From the IMG/VR virus record IMGVR_UViG_3300031857_000786, positions 1 to 33,003 of that record: a stretch of 33,003 nucleotides of DNA; one strand, given 5' to 3'. A program made the translations under genes and the position numbers. Positions within the stretch are counted from its first letter, which is position 1. The number at the start of each line of letters is the position of its first letter. This DNA is from a virus. Positions 10,108 through 17,001 of the stretch are shown here, piece by piece. The notes under the pieces were generated by a model that worked only from the letters and a program-made list of their open reading frames with translations, searched no databases and was not told the origin of the DNA.

Positions 10108-10691
10108 TGAGTACAATTAAGGAATATCTAATCATAATCCTTGCTTTCTTTGCTATGGTGTGGCTATATGAGTCATGCCATAGCTCAAGTGCTGTTATTG
10201 AGTCTATAAAGACCGATACTGTGTATCAAACAAAAGTGAACACCAAATGGAAACAAGGAAAAGATATTCCTTATGTTATAATAGCTACTGATACTGTACA
10301 TGATTCTGTACGTTATTTGGTACATGATACTATACGCATAGTAAGTGATTATATGCGTACTTATGCCTATTCAGACACCATTAACGTAGATTCTAATACC
10401 TTTGTCATTAACGACACTATAAGCCAAAATAAGATCCAATCAAGGGGATTTGAGGCTAAAATAACCGAAAAAACCATACTTACCACCATTACTAAGGCAG
10501 CTAAAGCTAAGAATAGTCTTTATTTGGGCTTTAGAGGCGATTTAAGCGGTTCAAATGGCTTAGAAGTACTAAGTCCTGGAATTATGCTTAATGCCAAAAA
10601 TAAGGCTTTAATAGGGCTTAATGTAAATATTAATAAAAACTTTAATATAGGCTACTCAGGTAGTGTATATTTTAAAATAGGTAAAAAGTAA
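10107..10691 (+). CDS. Membrane-anchored protein of the lysis region (spanin-like candidate)
   Basis: A 194-residue protein with one N-terminal hydrophobic segment (LIIILAFFAMVWLYESC, about residues 8-24), a periplasmic-type middle with repeated short strands (DTVYQTKV, ATDTVHDSVRY, LVHDTIRIVSDY, DTINVDS) and a C-terminal 55 residues of alternating polar and apolar residues (SLYLGFRGDLSG, ALIGLNVNIN, IGYSGSVYFKIG), like a beta-hairpin pair. Phages of Bacteroidota often carry such 'DTV/HDT' proteins near the lysis genes. One membrane anchor plus an extended periplasmic part would suit a spanin-type or envelope role, but this is inference from layout. The YESC sequence is a poor lipobox. Confidence 0.7.
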   Translation: MSTIKEYLIIILAFFAMVWLYESCHSSSAVIESIKTDTVYQTKVNTKWKQGKDIPYVIIATDTVHDSVRYLVHDTIRIVSDYMRTYAYSDTINVDSNTFVINDTISQNKIQSRGFEAKITEKTILTTITKAAKAKNSLYLGFRGDLSGSNGLEVLSPGIMLNAKNKALIGLNVNINKNFNIGYSGSVYFKIGKK

Positions 10692-10695
10692 GTAA

Positions 10696-11001
10696 ATGGC
10701 AGCTAAAAAAGACGTTAATGTAAGTGCTAATCCTCTTCCGATTAGCTTTTCTCAGTTTAGTAAAGACCCAATCAAAGGAACTATGTTCCTAGTTATAATC
10801 GGTATAACTGTTCTTTATGTAGATATTAGAGGCAATTTTAACAATCAGATTAACTCTCAGGACGCTAGGATTACTAATCTTGAGTATAAGGATAGCCTAA
10901 AGACTCAGGCTTTAATTGAGTGTAAAACCGCATTAAGTTCTACTACAACTAAGCTTGAAACCTTAGATGCTTTAGGAGCTATTAAATCAACAGTTAAATA
11001 A
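10696..11001 (+). CDS. Small membrane protein with coiled-coil tail
   Basis: A 101-residue protein. After a short polar N-terminus with a DPIKG motif there is one transmembrane segment (MFLVIIGITVLYVDI, about residues 30-45), then a heptad-like helical region (NNQINSQDARITNLEYKDSLKTQ) to the end. No catalytic motif is visible. The single anchor plus coiled coil, and its place between other membrane proteins and ahead of the endolysin, fit a lysis-cassette or envelope role. An inner-membrane spanin partner is possible but unproven. It starts four bases after the preceding stop, in the same operon. Confidence 0.75.
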   Translation: MAAKKDVNVSANPLPISFSQFSKDPIKGTMFLVIIGITVLYVDIRGNFNNQINSQDARITNLEYKDSLKTQALIECKTALSSTTTKLETLDALGAIKSTVK

Positions 11002-11007
11002 AAGGCA

Positions 11008-11352
11008 ATGAAATCTATTCTTTTGATATTTGGTTTTCTAACAGTTACAGCAACTACTATAAATGTTACAGCTAAAAAAGAAGATAAAGCAGTGACTGAA
11101 GATAAGGAGTTCGAGCAATTTATGAATGACTTTAATAGCACATTGACTAAAAACAAGGCTGTTCAAGTTAAAGCAGATCAGGCTAAAGAGGCTATAGTAA
11201 CGTCTACCGTAAGTAAGTTCGCTGAGATTAAGCAAGAGGTTAACACATTAAAAAACGAACTAAATGAAGTTAAGCAGACTTTGGATAGTGTTAGTAATGA
11301 TACTGCTATCAGTTTCAAGTTACTCCCAATATCCCATAATAAAGAAAATTAA
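11008..11352 (+). CDS. Exported coiled-coil protein, overlapping partner
   Basis: A 114-residue protein with a signal-peptide-like N-terminus (MKSILLIFGFLTVTATTINVTA) and then a strongly helical, Lys/Glu-rich region (FAEIKQEVNTLKNELNEVKQTL) typical of a coiled coil. No Cys is present, so it is not a lipoprotein. The last 89 bp overlap the next gene in the +1 frame. A nested pair of exported helical proteins is the layout known for Rz/Rz1 spanins, although neither product here has a clear lipobox. The role is inferred from architecture and lysis context. Confidence 0.7.
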   Translation: MKSILLIFGFLTVTATTINVTAKKEDKAVTEDKEFEQFMNDFNSTLTKNKAVQVKADQAKEAIVTSTVSKFAEIKQEVNTLKNELNEVKQTLDSVSNDTAISFKLLPISHNKEN

Positions 11353-11644
11353 AGATGATTCTGTAGTTATTATGACTGTAAAGCAAGGTAATGAAATAAA
11401 TGCTTTGTATTTACGTTACAATGAAACTATAGACTCGTTAAAATCTAAAACAATAAAAGATGATTCTATTCTCAATGTCTACAGCTATAAAGTTAGCACA
11501 CTCGAAAATTACAAGTTTCGCTACGAAGCAAATCTCGAAACATACAAAACAAGGGAAAGAGAGCTTGATAAGATGGATAAATACCATGCTTGGCAAAAAG
11601 TAATCTTAATCTTTTTAATCATTTTCCAATTTAGTCAATTATAA
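11264..11644 (+). CDS. Exported/membrane coiled-coil protein starting inside the previous gene
   Basis: A 126-residue protein whose ATG lies 89 bp upstream of the preceding stop, in the +1 frame. It has a signal-peptide or anchor segment (LWIVLVMILLSVSSYSQ), a charged helical middle (NEINALYLRYNETIDSLKSK, then TYKTRERELDKMDK) and a C-terminal transmembrane segment (VILIFLIIFQF). The N-terminal export signal makes the overlapping start credible, since random out-of-frame sequence would rarely give it at the right place. It could be an envelope-spanning lysis factor or a superinfection-exclusion protein. Function is not established. Confidence 0.7.
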   Translation: MKLSRLWIVLVMILLSVSSYSQYPIIKKIKDDSVVIMTVKQGNEINALYLRYNETIDSLKSKTIKDDSILNVYSYKVSTLENYKFRYEANLETYKTRERELDKMDKYHAWQKVILIFLIIFQFSQL

Positions 11645-11647
11645 TAT

Positions 11648-11863
11648 ATGAAACAGTTTTTCCAAGAAGATAGTGGTAGATTTAGCATGAAGCGTTTGTG
11701 CGGTTTGTTATGTGTAATAACCTTATGTGTAACTATGTATCACAATAGTTTTAGTGAAGAGCATATAGCTCCAAGTACGATTCTTGTAGAATCAGTAGCT
11801 TTGTTAGCGTTCGGTTGTTTAGGTTTAACATCAATAGAGAAAATATTTAAGAAAGATGCCTAA
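11648..11863 (+). CDS. Holin-like small membrane protein
   Basis: A 71-residue protein with a polar N-terminus (QFFQEDSGRFSMKR) and two hydrophobic segments, about 18-34 (LCGLLCVITLCVTMYHN) and 45-62 (ILVESVALLAFGCLGLTS), ending in a charged IEKIFKKDA. Two transmembrane segments with a short charged tail and a place just ahead of the endolysin are the usual hallmarks of a holin, which permeabilises the inner membrane at lysis time. The 'FFQED...S.KRL' opening is common among small membrane proteins of Bacteroidota phages. Function is inferred from size, topology and neighbours. Confidence 0.65.
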   Translation: MKQFFQEDSGRFSMKRLCGLLCVITLCVTMYHNSFSEEHIAPSTILVESVALLAFGCLGLTSIEKIFKKDA

Positions 11864-11942
11864 GAACGAAAAGATAATTTTAACACTTGGCTTCCTATTA
11901 TGGTTGCTAGGATTAGCATATTTTGTAAATCAAATGATTTAA
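11856..11942 (+). CDS. 28-residue membrane microprotein
   Basis: This short frame starts 8 bp before the end of the holin-like gene and stops one base before the endolysin ATG, so it fills the gap exactly. The product is MPKNEKIILTLGF followed by LLWLLGLAYFVNQMI: a charged start and a single transmembrane helix. Exact packing between two genes and a clean hydrophobic helix support it as real. It may be an antiholin, holin partner or pinholin-like subunit (inference). Confidence 0.6.
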   Translation: MPKNEKIILTLGFLLWLLGLAYFVNQMI

Positions 11943-11943
11943 G

Positions 11944-12402
11944 ATGAAATTAACAGCACACTTTGCATTAGCAGAATTTACTCGTAGCGAATCAGCTAAA
12001 AGACATGGAGTATCTAACGAACCAACTCCTGAGCATTTAAAGAACCTTATTGTTTTATGTGAGAAAGTATTAGAACCAATCAGAATTAAGTTTGGTCCTA
12101 TTAATATTTCTAGTGGATACAGATCTAAGACTCTGAACCATTACATTGGGGGGAGCTTAAATTCACAACATTGTGAGGCTAAAGCGGCAGATATTGATAT
12201 GGATGGAATGGGTGGACCAACCAACAAAGAGATTTTTGACTTCATTAAAGATACACTGGATTTTGATCAGTTGATATGGGAATTCGGTTCTCCTACAAAT
12301 CCTGACTGGGTTCATGTAAGCTATAATGCAGGTAAGAATAGAAAACAAGTGTTGAGAGCACTAAAGGTGAACGGCAAAACAGCCTACGCACCTTACAAAT
12401 AA
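11944..12402 (+). CDS. M15-family peptidoglycan peptidase (endolysin)
   Basis: A 152-residue protein with the zinc-peptidase signature of the M15 (D-Ala-D-Ala carboxypeptidase-like, M15_3) family: ISSGYRS at about 55-61, SQHCEAKAADID with metal ligands His76 and Asp83, and WVHVS with His124. The length equals that of the stand-alone catalytic domain, with no cell-wall-binding domain and no signal peptide, so export would depend on a holin. Such enzymes cleave peptide cross-links of peptidoglycan. It follows the holin-like and 28-residue membrane genes by one base and is very probably the lysis enzyme. Confidence 0.9.
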   Translation: MKLTAHFALAEFTRSESAKRHGVSNEPTPEHLKNLIVLCEKVLEPIRIKFGPINISSGYRSKTLNHYIGGSLNSQHCEAKAADIDMDGMGGPTNKEIFDFIKDTLDFDQLIWEFGSPTNPDWVHVSYNAGKNRKQVLRALKVNGKTAYAPYK

Positions 12403-12423
12403 CCAAAACCAAAACCACACATA

Positions 12424-13128
12424 ATGAGCAAGAAAAATGTCCTAGTAATAGGCGACACTCATGAACCATTCTGTCATCCAGGCTATAAAGCTTTTTGCTA
12501 TGAAGTAGCGAATAAGTTTCAATGTGCTGAGGTTGTACATATTGGAGATGAAGTTGACAATCATGCCATCAGTTACCATGAATCAAAACCTGACGGACAT
12601 GGAGCAGGTAAAGAAGCAGACTTAGCACAAGCTGCTATGTATAAATGGTACAAACAATTCCCTAACGTAAAAGTATGTATTGGTAACCACTCAGCCCTTC
12701 ATAAAAGAAAGGCTCAAACAAGCGGTTTACCAGAACGATTTATTAAGTCCTATGAACAAGCTTGGGATGCTCCTAAAGGTTGGAAATGGGCTTTAGAATG
12801 GGAAATAGACGGTGTTCTATACACTCATGGTACAGGATCATCAGGACAAGCAGGTGCAATCAATAGAGCAAGAGATGCTCGACAATCAACAGTAATAGGT
12901 CATATACATAGCTTTGGAGGTGTTCTTTATAGTTCATCTGATAAGGATATGATATTCGGCATGAATGTAGGCTGTGGCATAGATATAGATGCCTATGCTA
13001 TGGAGTATTCACGACCTTTCCCCAAAAGACCCACATTAGGCTGTGGAGTTGTTCTAGATGGCGGAAGAGTTGCTATATTTGTTCCAATGCCACTAGGCAG
13101 TAAGATTATTAGGTTACCTAAAAAGTAA
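12424..13128 (+). CDS. Calcineurin-type metallophosphoesterase
   Basis: A 234-residue protein with all five metallophosphoesterase blocks in order: GDTH (Asp11, His13), GDEVD (41-45), GNH (87-89), TH (134-135) and GHIH (159-162). These residues hold two metal ions. The natural substrate cannot be read from the sequence; phage members range from phosphodiesterases acting on nucleic acid or cyclic nucleotides to protein phosphatases. It is cytoplasmic by lack of a signal. It is the last gene before a strong terminator and has an AACCAAAACC leader ahead of its ATG. Presence at the end of the lysis operon rather than in the replication block is notable. Confidence 0.9.
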   Translation: MSKKNVLVIGDTHEPFCHPGYKAFCYEVANKFQCAEVVHIGDEVDNHAISYHESKPDGHGAGKEADLAQAAMYKWYKQFPNVKVCIGNHSALHKRKAQTSGLPERFIKSYEQAWDAPKGWKWALEWEIDGVLYTHGTGSSGQAGAINRARDARQSTVIGHIHSFGGVLYSSSDKDMIFGMNVGCGIDIDAYAMEYSRPFPKRPTLGCGVVLDGGRVAIFVPMPLGSKIIRLPKK

Positions 13129-13149
13129 CTATAGTTTAGTAAATATAAG

Positions 13150-13195
13150 AAAGTGTGTATTACATTGATATTCAATGCAGTATGCACTTTTTATT
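13150..13195 (+). terminator. Intrinsic terminator after the lysis operon
   Basis: An 18-bp imperfect stem (13150-13167 with 13173-13190; three G-U pairs and one A-C mismatch), a five-base loop ATATT, and the T-rich tail TTTTTATTT. It lies 22 bp after the metallophosphoesterase stop. Confidence 0.85.
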
Positions 13196-13213
13196 TCAGT
13201 ATCAATTAAATCG

Positions 13214-13221
13214 TAAATTTG
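13214..13221 (+). promoter_or_regulatory. Bacteroidota-type -7 promoter element
   Basis: TAAATTTG matches the TAnnTTTG consensus, placed between the upstream terminator and two small genes. It abuts the ATG at 13223, so transcription would begin at or inside the apparent start. Either the transcript is nearly leaderless or translation starts at the next ATG (13259). No clear -33 TTTG was found. Confidence 0.5.
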
Positions 13222-13222
13222 T

Positions 13223-13384
13223 ATGAACAGAGAAGTAGACGTTAAGATTAACCAATTAATGAAAGAAAAGACTCACTTAGAAGCTAGGCTTGAGTTGATT
13301 GTTAGGGAATTACGACTTACTGTACTTAAAAATAGTATCACAAATGTTAATGCACATCATACAACTGACCGAAGAGGAAGATGA
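13223..13384 (+). CDS. Small charged helical protein (53 aa)
   Basis: A frame of 53 codons beginning MNREVDVKINQLMKEKTHLE and continuing through LELIVRELR to a basic end (HHTTDRRGR). It looks helical and charged, like small phage-encoded coiled-coil proteins. It overlaps the next gene by about 40 bp. The start is ambiguous because a promoter element touches this ATG; an internal ATG at 13259 would give a 41-residue product. Function is unknown. Confidence 0.55.
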   Translation: MNREVDVKINQLMKEKTHLEARLELIVRELRLTVLKNSITNVNAHHTTDRRGR

Positions 13385-13616
13385 AAGCTATGATTTCCAG
13401 GATAACTCTGAGGAATCAGATGCTTATATCAACATCTATCAGGTGGCGAGTGTAACGGCTGATGAAGAAGACAATGATAGGTGTTTTGTATATATGGCTA
13501 ATGAAGATTACTTCTATGTGAATGAATCTGTAGATAGCTTTATTACAAGGTATCAGGCAATCCTATACGGATCAGTATTGACAAAGTTTTATGACACTAG
13601 AAATAGTCATAATTAA
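13344..13616 (+). CDS. Acidic small phage protein, unknown
   Basis: About 90 residues, strongly acidic in the first half (TEEEDESYDFQDNSEESD), then a beta-rich section (YINIYQVASV, RCFVYMANEDYFYV) and a C-terminal ESVDSFITRYQ helix. The layout resembles the common small phage proteins that open with 'xIIxLT' and end with a 'V.ES.(D/E).(I/F)' helix. That supports starting at 13344 or at the ATG two codons later (13350) rather than at the upstream ATG 13299, which lies deep in the preceding gene. It is followed by a terminator. Function is unknown. Confidence 0.7.
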   Translation: MLMHIIQLTEEEDESYDFQDNSEESDAYINIYQVASVTADEEDNDRCFVYMANEDYFYVNESVDSFITRYQAILYGSVLTKFYDTRNSHN

Positions 13617-13659
13617 AATAGCTCTCATGTGTGGTGTGTGATTGTGTGTAGTTTTGGTT

Positions 13660-13688
13660 AACCCTCAGGTAAAATCTGGGGGTTTTTT
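13660..13688 (+). terminator. Intrinsic terminator, rightward transcripts
   Basis: Nine-base-pair stem AACCCTCAG / CTGGGGGTT (one T-G pair) with a seven-base loop GTAAAAT and a TTTTTT tail. It ends the plus-strand transcription coming from the left. Confidence 0.9.
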
Positions 13689-13694
13689 ATGGGT

Positions 13695-13726
13695 AAAAAA
13701 AGACCCCACTATGAATAGCAGGGTCT
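13695..13726 (-). terminator. Intrinsic terminator, leftward transcripts
   Basis: Perfect six-base-pair stem AGACCC (13701-13706) / GGGTCT (13721-13726) with a further internal CTAT/ATAG pairing, followed on the minus strand by a T run (A run at 13695-13701). It ends the minus-strand replication block and faces the plus-strand terminator seven bases away. Confidence 0.9.
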
Positions 13727-13752
13727 AACTATTAAACTACAAACAAAACATA

Positions 13753-13941
13753 CTACTTTTTGTTATAAACATTAGCACCATAACCTATAGTTGCTACAAC
13801 TGATATAACGTATAAACATCTTTCATACCATTCCCAAACTAATGGGTTGTACTTATTAATAATAAATGCAAATGGTAGATACAAACCTACTAATAAAAGT
13901 AATAGGTTGATGATTATTTCTTTGTAAATTTTTGGATTCAT
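13753..13941 (-). CDS. Small two-segment membrane protein
   Basis: A 62-residue protein with two hydrophobic segments (IIINLLLLLVGLYLPFAFII and LYVISVVATIGYGANVY) separated by a short aromatic loop (NPLVWEWYER). It is the last gene of the leftward block, 27 bp before the terminator. It could be a second holin, antiholin or host-membrane-modifying protein. No motif allows a function call. It starts three bases after the preceding stop. Confidence 0.75.
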   Translation of the reverse strand: MNPKIYKEIIINLLLLLVGLYLPFAFIINKYNPLVWEWYERCLYVISVVATIGYGANVYNKK

Positions 13942-13943
13942 AA

Positions 13944-14198
13944 CTAAAATGGTAATTTTTTCTCCGTTGGTTTATAATCACCTGCTTTAAATGTATCCAT
14001 TTCGCAATAGAAATCACTTTGTTCAGGTCCTGCGTTCTTTTTGTCTTTGATAAGGATAGAACACCATCCTTTGTTAGATGCTGCGAACTCGTTTAGTTTC
14101 TTTAAGTCCTCTGGACCGAATGATACTTTTCTGAATGATCCGTAAGCTGATCTAAGTGTGAAACATCTTCCTAAGAAGTTCTCTTTTTGTGTTGCCAT
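13944..14198 (-). CDS. Conserved-looking small protein, unknown
   Basis: An 84-residue soluble protein with LRSAYGSFRKVSFGPEDLKKL and GWCSILIKDKKN, ending in TEKKLPF. The terminal L-P-F recalls single-stranded-DNA-binding protein tails, but the acidic residues of such tails are absent, so no SSB function is claimed. The start follows an AACCAAAAC leader. It lies among replication genes in the leftward operon. Function is unknown. Confidence 0.7.
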   Translation of the reverse strand: MATQKENFLGRCFTLRSAYGSFRKVSFGPEDLKKLNEFAASNKGWCSILIKDKKNAGPEQSDFYCEMDTFKAGDYKPTEKKLPF

Positions 14199-14213
14199 GA
14201 TATTTGTTTTGGT

Positions 14214-14417
14214 TTATAAACTATTTTTAATTCCTTCTTTGAATTTCTCTAAGTATAATACAGCGTCCATAAGTTCTTGCTGTAAATGCTCAGCCCATTC
14301 TTTGGTGTTTAAGTCAGTTCTGTCTAAATTAGTTCCGTATTTAGTAAAGCCTAATTTAGCTCTATCTTTATACTTAGTAATTACAGACTCTACTATGCTG
14401 TCATAATTATTCTCCAT
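14214..14417 (-). CDS. MazG-like small phage protein (KYGT type)
   Basis: A 67-residue helical protein with KLGFTKYGTNLDRTDL (about 21-36) followed by EWAEHLQQELMDAVLYLEK. The pattern 'KYGT.LDR.DL...EW..H..EE.MDA..YLE' is a recurrent small phage protein related to the all-alpha NTP pyrophosphohydrolase (MazG-like) group. The E...D residues (Glu48, Asp51) correspond to one metal-binding helix. It is much shorter than complete MazG enzymes, so it may be a minimal or regulatory version. It overlaps the upstream gene by 11 bp. Confidence 0.6.
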   Translation of the reverse strand: MENNYDSIVESVITKYKDRAKLGFTKYGTNLDRTDLNTKEWAEHLQQELMDAVLYLEKFKEGIKNSL

Positions 14418-14619
14418 TACCTTTATATTTTCTTACTTGTTCTTTAAGTTGTGCTCTCCATTTGATATCTACTGTGCCATCGTTTAAGATGTCTTCTACT
14501 AACTTAATAGTTTCAGCAGTTACAAACTTGCTTTCCTTAGGAACTACAGTAACTTTAACTTCTTGTTTAGTTGTCTTAGTTACTTTTTCTGCCTTGTTTT
14601 CTAATTCTTGATTTTCCAT
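14407..14619 (-). CDS. Small charged protein, unknown
   Basis: A 70-residue, Lys/Glu-rich protein. The first half (ENKAEKVTKTTKQEVKVTVV) looks disordered. The second half is a helix pair (TAETIKLVEDILNDGTVDIKWRAQLKEQVRKY). There are no hydrophobic segments. Its 3' end overlaps the MazG-like gene by 11 bp, indicating coupled translation. No function is recognised. Confidence 0.65.
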   Translation of the reverse strand: MENQELENKAEKVTKTTKQEVKVTVVPKESKFVTAETIKLVEDILNDGTVDIKWRAQLKEQVRKYKGNGE

Positions 14620-14628
14620 AATTGTTTT

Positions 14629-14760
14629 TTAGCGTCCTTGACCACGATATGCTTTAGGTCTTGGACTATGTTTGTTATAAGATTTCTTTGCCTTACCTTC
14701 TTTACGCTTCCCGAAACTCACCTTTGTACTCGTCCCAGATGCTGATTTTGCTTTCGCCAT
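14629..14760 (-). CDS. 43-residue basic protein ending YRGQGR
   Basis: A short frame: MAKAKSASGTS, then KVSFGKRKEGKAKK, then SYNKHSPRPKAYRGQGR. It is extremely basic (Lys/Arg about a third), has no hydrophobic segment, and overlaps the 3' end of the nuclease gene by 59 bp in another frame. The 'SFGKR..GKAKK' and 'YRGQGR' motifs are recurrent in tiny proteins of Bacteroidota phages (recognised by pattern, not by search). A nucleic-acid-binding role is plausible. It fills what would otherwise be an 80-bp gap. Confidence 0.65.
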   Translation of the reverse strand: MAKAKSASGTSTKVSFGKRKEGKAKKSYNKHSPRPKAYRGQGR

Positions 14761-15073
14761 TGTCTAAAAATATTGTTAAATTAATTGATCCGTCTGATAC
14801 TTGTTGACATACAATAGATGTGCCACCGCACATACCTAAGTGAGTTAAGAACTCTATTTGTGATACACTTAGTCTATCACCTATAGCTTTAATCTCACAA
14901 GCAATAAACTGACCATAGTTCTTATGGTAACCTATAATGTCAGGTAAACCTTTCTTACCAATGAAAGACCTTCCCTTAACTGCTAGGTTATTATTCCTCC
15001 ATACTTCATAACCTAAACTATCTAAATATTCTAGCATCATCTTGGTTAAGTCACTTGCTGTTTTGTATGTCAT
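14702..15073 (-). CDS. VRR-NUC-type nuclease
   Basis: A 123-residue protein with the PD-(D/E)xK arrangement of the VRR-NUC/Holliday-junction-resolvase-like group: KGLPDIIG (Pro44-Asp45), ACEIKA (Glu60, Lys62) and a following S.SQ..FL helix (Gln72). The N-terminal LTKMMLEYLDSLGYEVWRNN helix-strand is also typical. Stand-alone VRR-NUC proteins in phages are thought to cut branched or flap DNA during replication and recombination. It sits upstream of the helicase-proximal small genes in the same operon. It overlaps the 43-residue gene. Confidence 0.8.
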   Translation of the reverse strand: MTYKTASDLTKMMLEYLDSLGYEVWRNNNLAVKGRSFIGKKGLPDIIGYHKNYGQFIACEIKAIGDRLSVSQIEFLTHLGMCGGTSIVCQQVSDGSINLTIFLDNGESKISIWDEYKGEFREA

Positions 15074-15092
15074 ATAAACGAAATTACATCAA

Positions 15093-15464
15093 TTAATCGA
15101 AACGTATCATCTCCACAGTTGGAACTTTTACATATCTTATGCCCTCAACTATCTTAGTTTTACCCCATTTAAAGTGTCTTCTTGCCTTTATTCTAAGCAT
15201 CTCAGCTCGTATGAAGTAGATTCTGTCTTTAAGGTCAAAGTTGATAGCAAAGAACTCTACTCTTGTATCTGCTATGCCACTAGGTTTACCATTATTCTCA
15301 TATTCAAGCCACATATATTTCTGCTTTAGGGCTTTTGGTTGTTGTATAACGAGGATTTTTGTGTTCCTAGCAAACAATAACAATGCCTGATAAGTGCCAT
15401 CTTTAGCCTTAGCTTGTTCTATGTCGAACTTACGAGTATTCTTATAGTTCCTATTTAAGTCCAC
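15093..15464 (-). CDS. Unknown basic protein of the replication block
   Basis: A 123-residue, Lys/Arg-rich protein beginning MDLNRNYKNTRKFDIEQAK, with beta-like stretches TYQALLLFARNTKILVI, VEFFAINFDL and RIYFIRAEMLRI, and a basic end (ARRHFKWGKTKIVEG). The alternating strands and charged residues could fit a small nuclease or DNA-binding fold, but no catalytic set can be identified. It overlaps the upstream HTH gene by 14 bp and belongs to the leftward operon. Confidence 0.7.
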   Translation of the reverse strand: MDLNRNYKNTRKFDIEQAKAKDGTYQALLLFARNTKILVIQQPKALKQKYMWLEYENNGKPSGIADTRVEFFAINFDLKDRIYFIRAEMLRIKARRHFKWGKTKIVEGIRYVKVPTVEMIRFD

Positions 15465-15660
15465 TTCTCTTAGGTAGTTTTAGTTTTTTAGCATAGTAGT
15501 AAAGTGTTTTTGTTCCTACACCTATACCAACTGCTATATCGTTCAAGTCATGAAATCTAGCAGTATCATACCATGCTCTAGTTATAATACGTTCTTTCAT
15601 GTTCTCAATGTTAAGGTCTTCACCTTCTATTACTTCTACCTCGATAAATTTTTGCTTCAT
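15451..15660 (-). CDS. Small helix-turn-helix protein
   Basis: A 69-residue protein with an acidic N-terminus (VEVIEGEDLNIENM) and a C-terminal helix-turn-helix pattern (LNDIAVGIGVGTKTLYYYAKKLKLPKR) like those of DNA-invertase-type or sigma-like HTH segments. It lies three bases after the DnaB stop. It may act as a small transcription factor or DNA-binding accessory. No effector domain is present. Confidence 0.65.
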   Translation of the reverse strand: MKQKFIEVEVIEGEDLNIENMKERIITRAWYDTARFHDLNDIAVGIGVGTKTLYYYAKKLKLPKRSGLK

Positions 15661-15663
15661 AGT

Positions 15664-17001
15664 TTATAGTTTATAATCTTCAAATGTGGTTGTTTCTCCG
15701 ATAAATCTAACTGGCAGGTTTCCTGTCTTACCATGTCTGTTCTTCTCTACCTTAACGATAACTAGGTCGTCAGGATGATATTCCTTACCACCAATCTCTA
15801 CAGGCTCTTTCATTTCATAGTATGATGGTCGCATAAGCATAATAACAATGTCAGCGTCTTGTTCAATAGAACCTGATTCTCTTAGATCAGATAACATAGG
15901 TAACTTATCAGCCCTTTCCTCAACCTTTCTAGATAACTGCGATAAAGCAATAATTGGTACTTCCAACTCTTTGGCTAAGGCTTTAAGGCTTCTGCTTATA
16001 AAACTTACTTCCTGCTCTCGGTTTTGGTTTTGTTTGCCTTGTCCACTCATAAGCTGTAGATAGTCTAGGAATATGACCTTAATACCATACTTCTGCTTTA
16101 GAATAGTAGCCTTAGCTCTGAGTTGTGAGATACTGATTCCTCCTGTATCCTCTATGTAGATGGGTGCTGTGATTATCTTGTCATCGGTCTTTAAAAGTAG
16201 CTTACGTTCATAGTCATTCAAATTATTCGTTCTAAGACGTTTTAAGGGCACTTGACTCGTTATTGACTCTAACCTTTCAACAAGCTGTTCGGAGCTCATT
16301 TCGAGGCTAAAAATAGCCGTAGGAACGCTATTTATGATAGCTAAGTGATAAACACTTGAAAGCATCATTGCTGTCTTACCAGCACCAGGTCTAGCAGCTA
16401 TAATACAAAGGTCAGGCTTACACCATCCTGCTATGGTTTGGTTTAACTCTTGGAATCCTGTATTAAATCCTAAAAGTTCCCCATTACTTGCTAAATCCCT
16501 AGCAAAGTTGATAGCCATAACTATATCTGTTATGCTTTTTTCATAGATATTGCCATATTCTTGGATAGATAATAGTTGGCTATTAAGGACAGATAATAGG
16601 TCTAATGACTGACTATCATTGTCTAAGCATTGATTCTCAGCTATTCTAAGCACTTTATAAGCTTCACGCTTCTTATACATCTCAATAACAATCTCAATAT
16701 GGGTGTTTATGTGGGCTGTTGAAGTTACATTATCAGTTAACTTAGATAGGTAAAAAGCTCCACCAACATCTTGTATGTCCTTATCTTGGGAAAGTTTTTG
16801 AGCTACGGTAGTAAGGTCTATAGATATGTTACTATCGTACATTTCCTTTATAGCGTTAAAGATTTTTTGGTGCTTTAGATCGTAGAATATGTCAGCTTTT
16901 AGATGACCTATAACCAATGGGATAGTCCTTTTGTCTAAAAGCAATGCCCCAAGTATGTTAGATTCAATATCTAATGCTTTTGGTAGGTTTATAGCAATCA
17001 T
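15664..17001 (-). CDS. dnaB: Replicative DNA helicase, DnaB family
   Basis: A 445-residue protein of normal DnaB length. The N-terminal domain opens NLPKALDIESNILGALLLD. The RecA-like core has Walker A ARPGAGKT (203-210), SLEMS (232-236), Walker B VIFLDYLQLM (309-318), the ALSQLSR...LSDLRESGSIEQDAD block (352-384) and the arginine-finger segment KNRHGKTG (420-427). It unwinds DNA 5'-3' at the fork as a hexamer. Its ATG overlaps the stop of the upstream loader-like gene (ATGA), so the two are co-translated. No intein or truncation is seen. Confidence 0.97.
   Translation of the reverse strand: MIAINLPKALDIESNILGALLLDKRTIPLVIGHLKADIFYDLKHQKIFNAIKEMYDSNISIDLTTVAQKLSQDKDIQDVGGAFYLSKLTDNVTSTAHINTHIEIVIEMYKKREAYKVLRIAENQCLDNDSQSLDLLSVLNSQLLSIQEYGNIYEKSITDIVMAINFARDLASNGELLGFNTGFQELNQTIAGWCKPDLCIIAARPGAGKTAMMLSSVYHLAIINSVPTAIFSLEMSSEQLVERLESITSQVPLKRLRTNNLNDYERKLLLKTDDKIITAPIYIEDTGGISISQLRAKATILKQKYGIKVIFLDYLQLMSGQGKQNQNREQEVSFISRSLKALAKELEVPIIALSQLSRKVEERADKLPMLSDLRESGSIEQDADIVIMLMRPSYYEMKEPVEIGGKEYHPDDLVIVKVEKNRHGKTGNLPVRFIGETTTFEDYKL

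Noticed and set aside
13944-14198. Single-stranded-DNA-binding protein call from the terminal LPF
   Set aside because: The acidic tail residues and OB-fold pattern of SSB are missing.
15848-16063. Plus-strand frame inside the DnaB gene
   Set aside because: Antisense shadow of highly conserved helicase motifs; composition (Cys/Ser/Leu-rich) is unlike a real protein.
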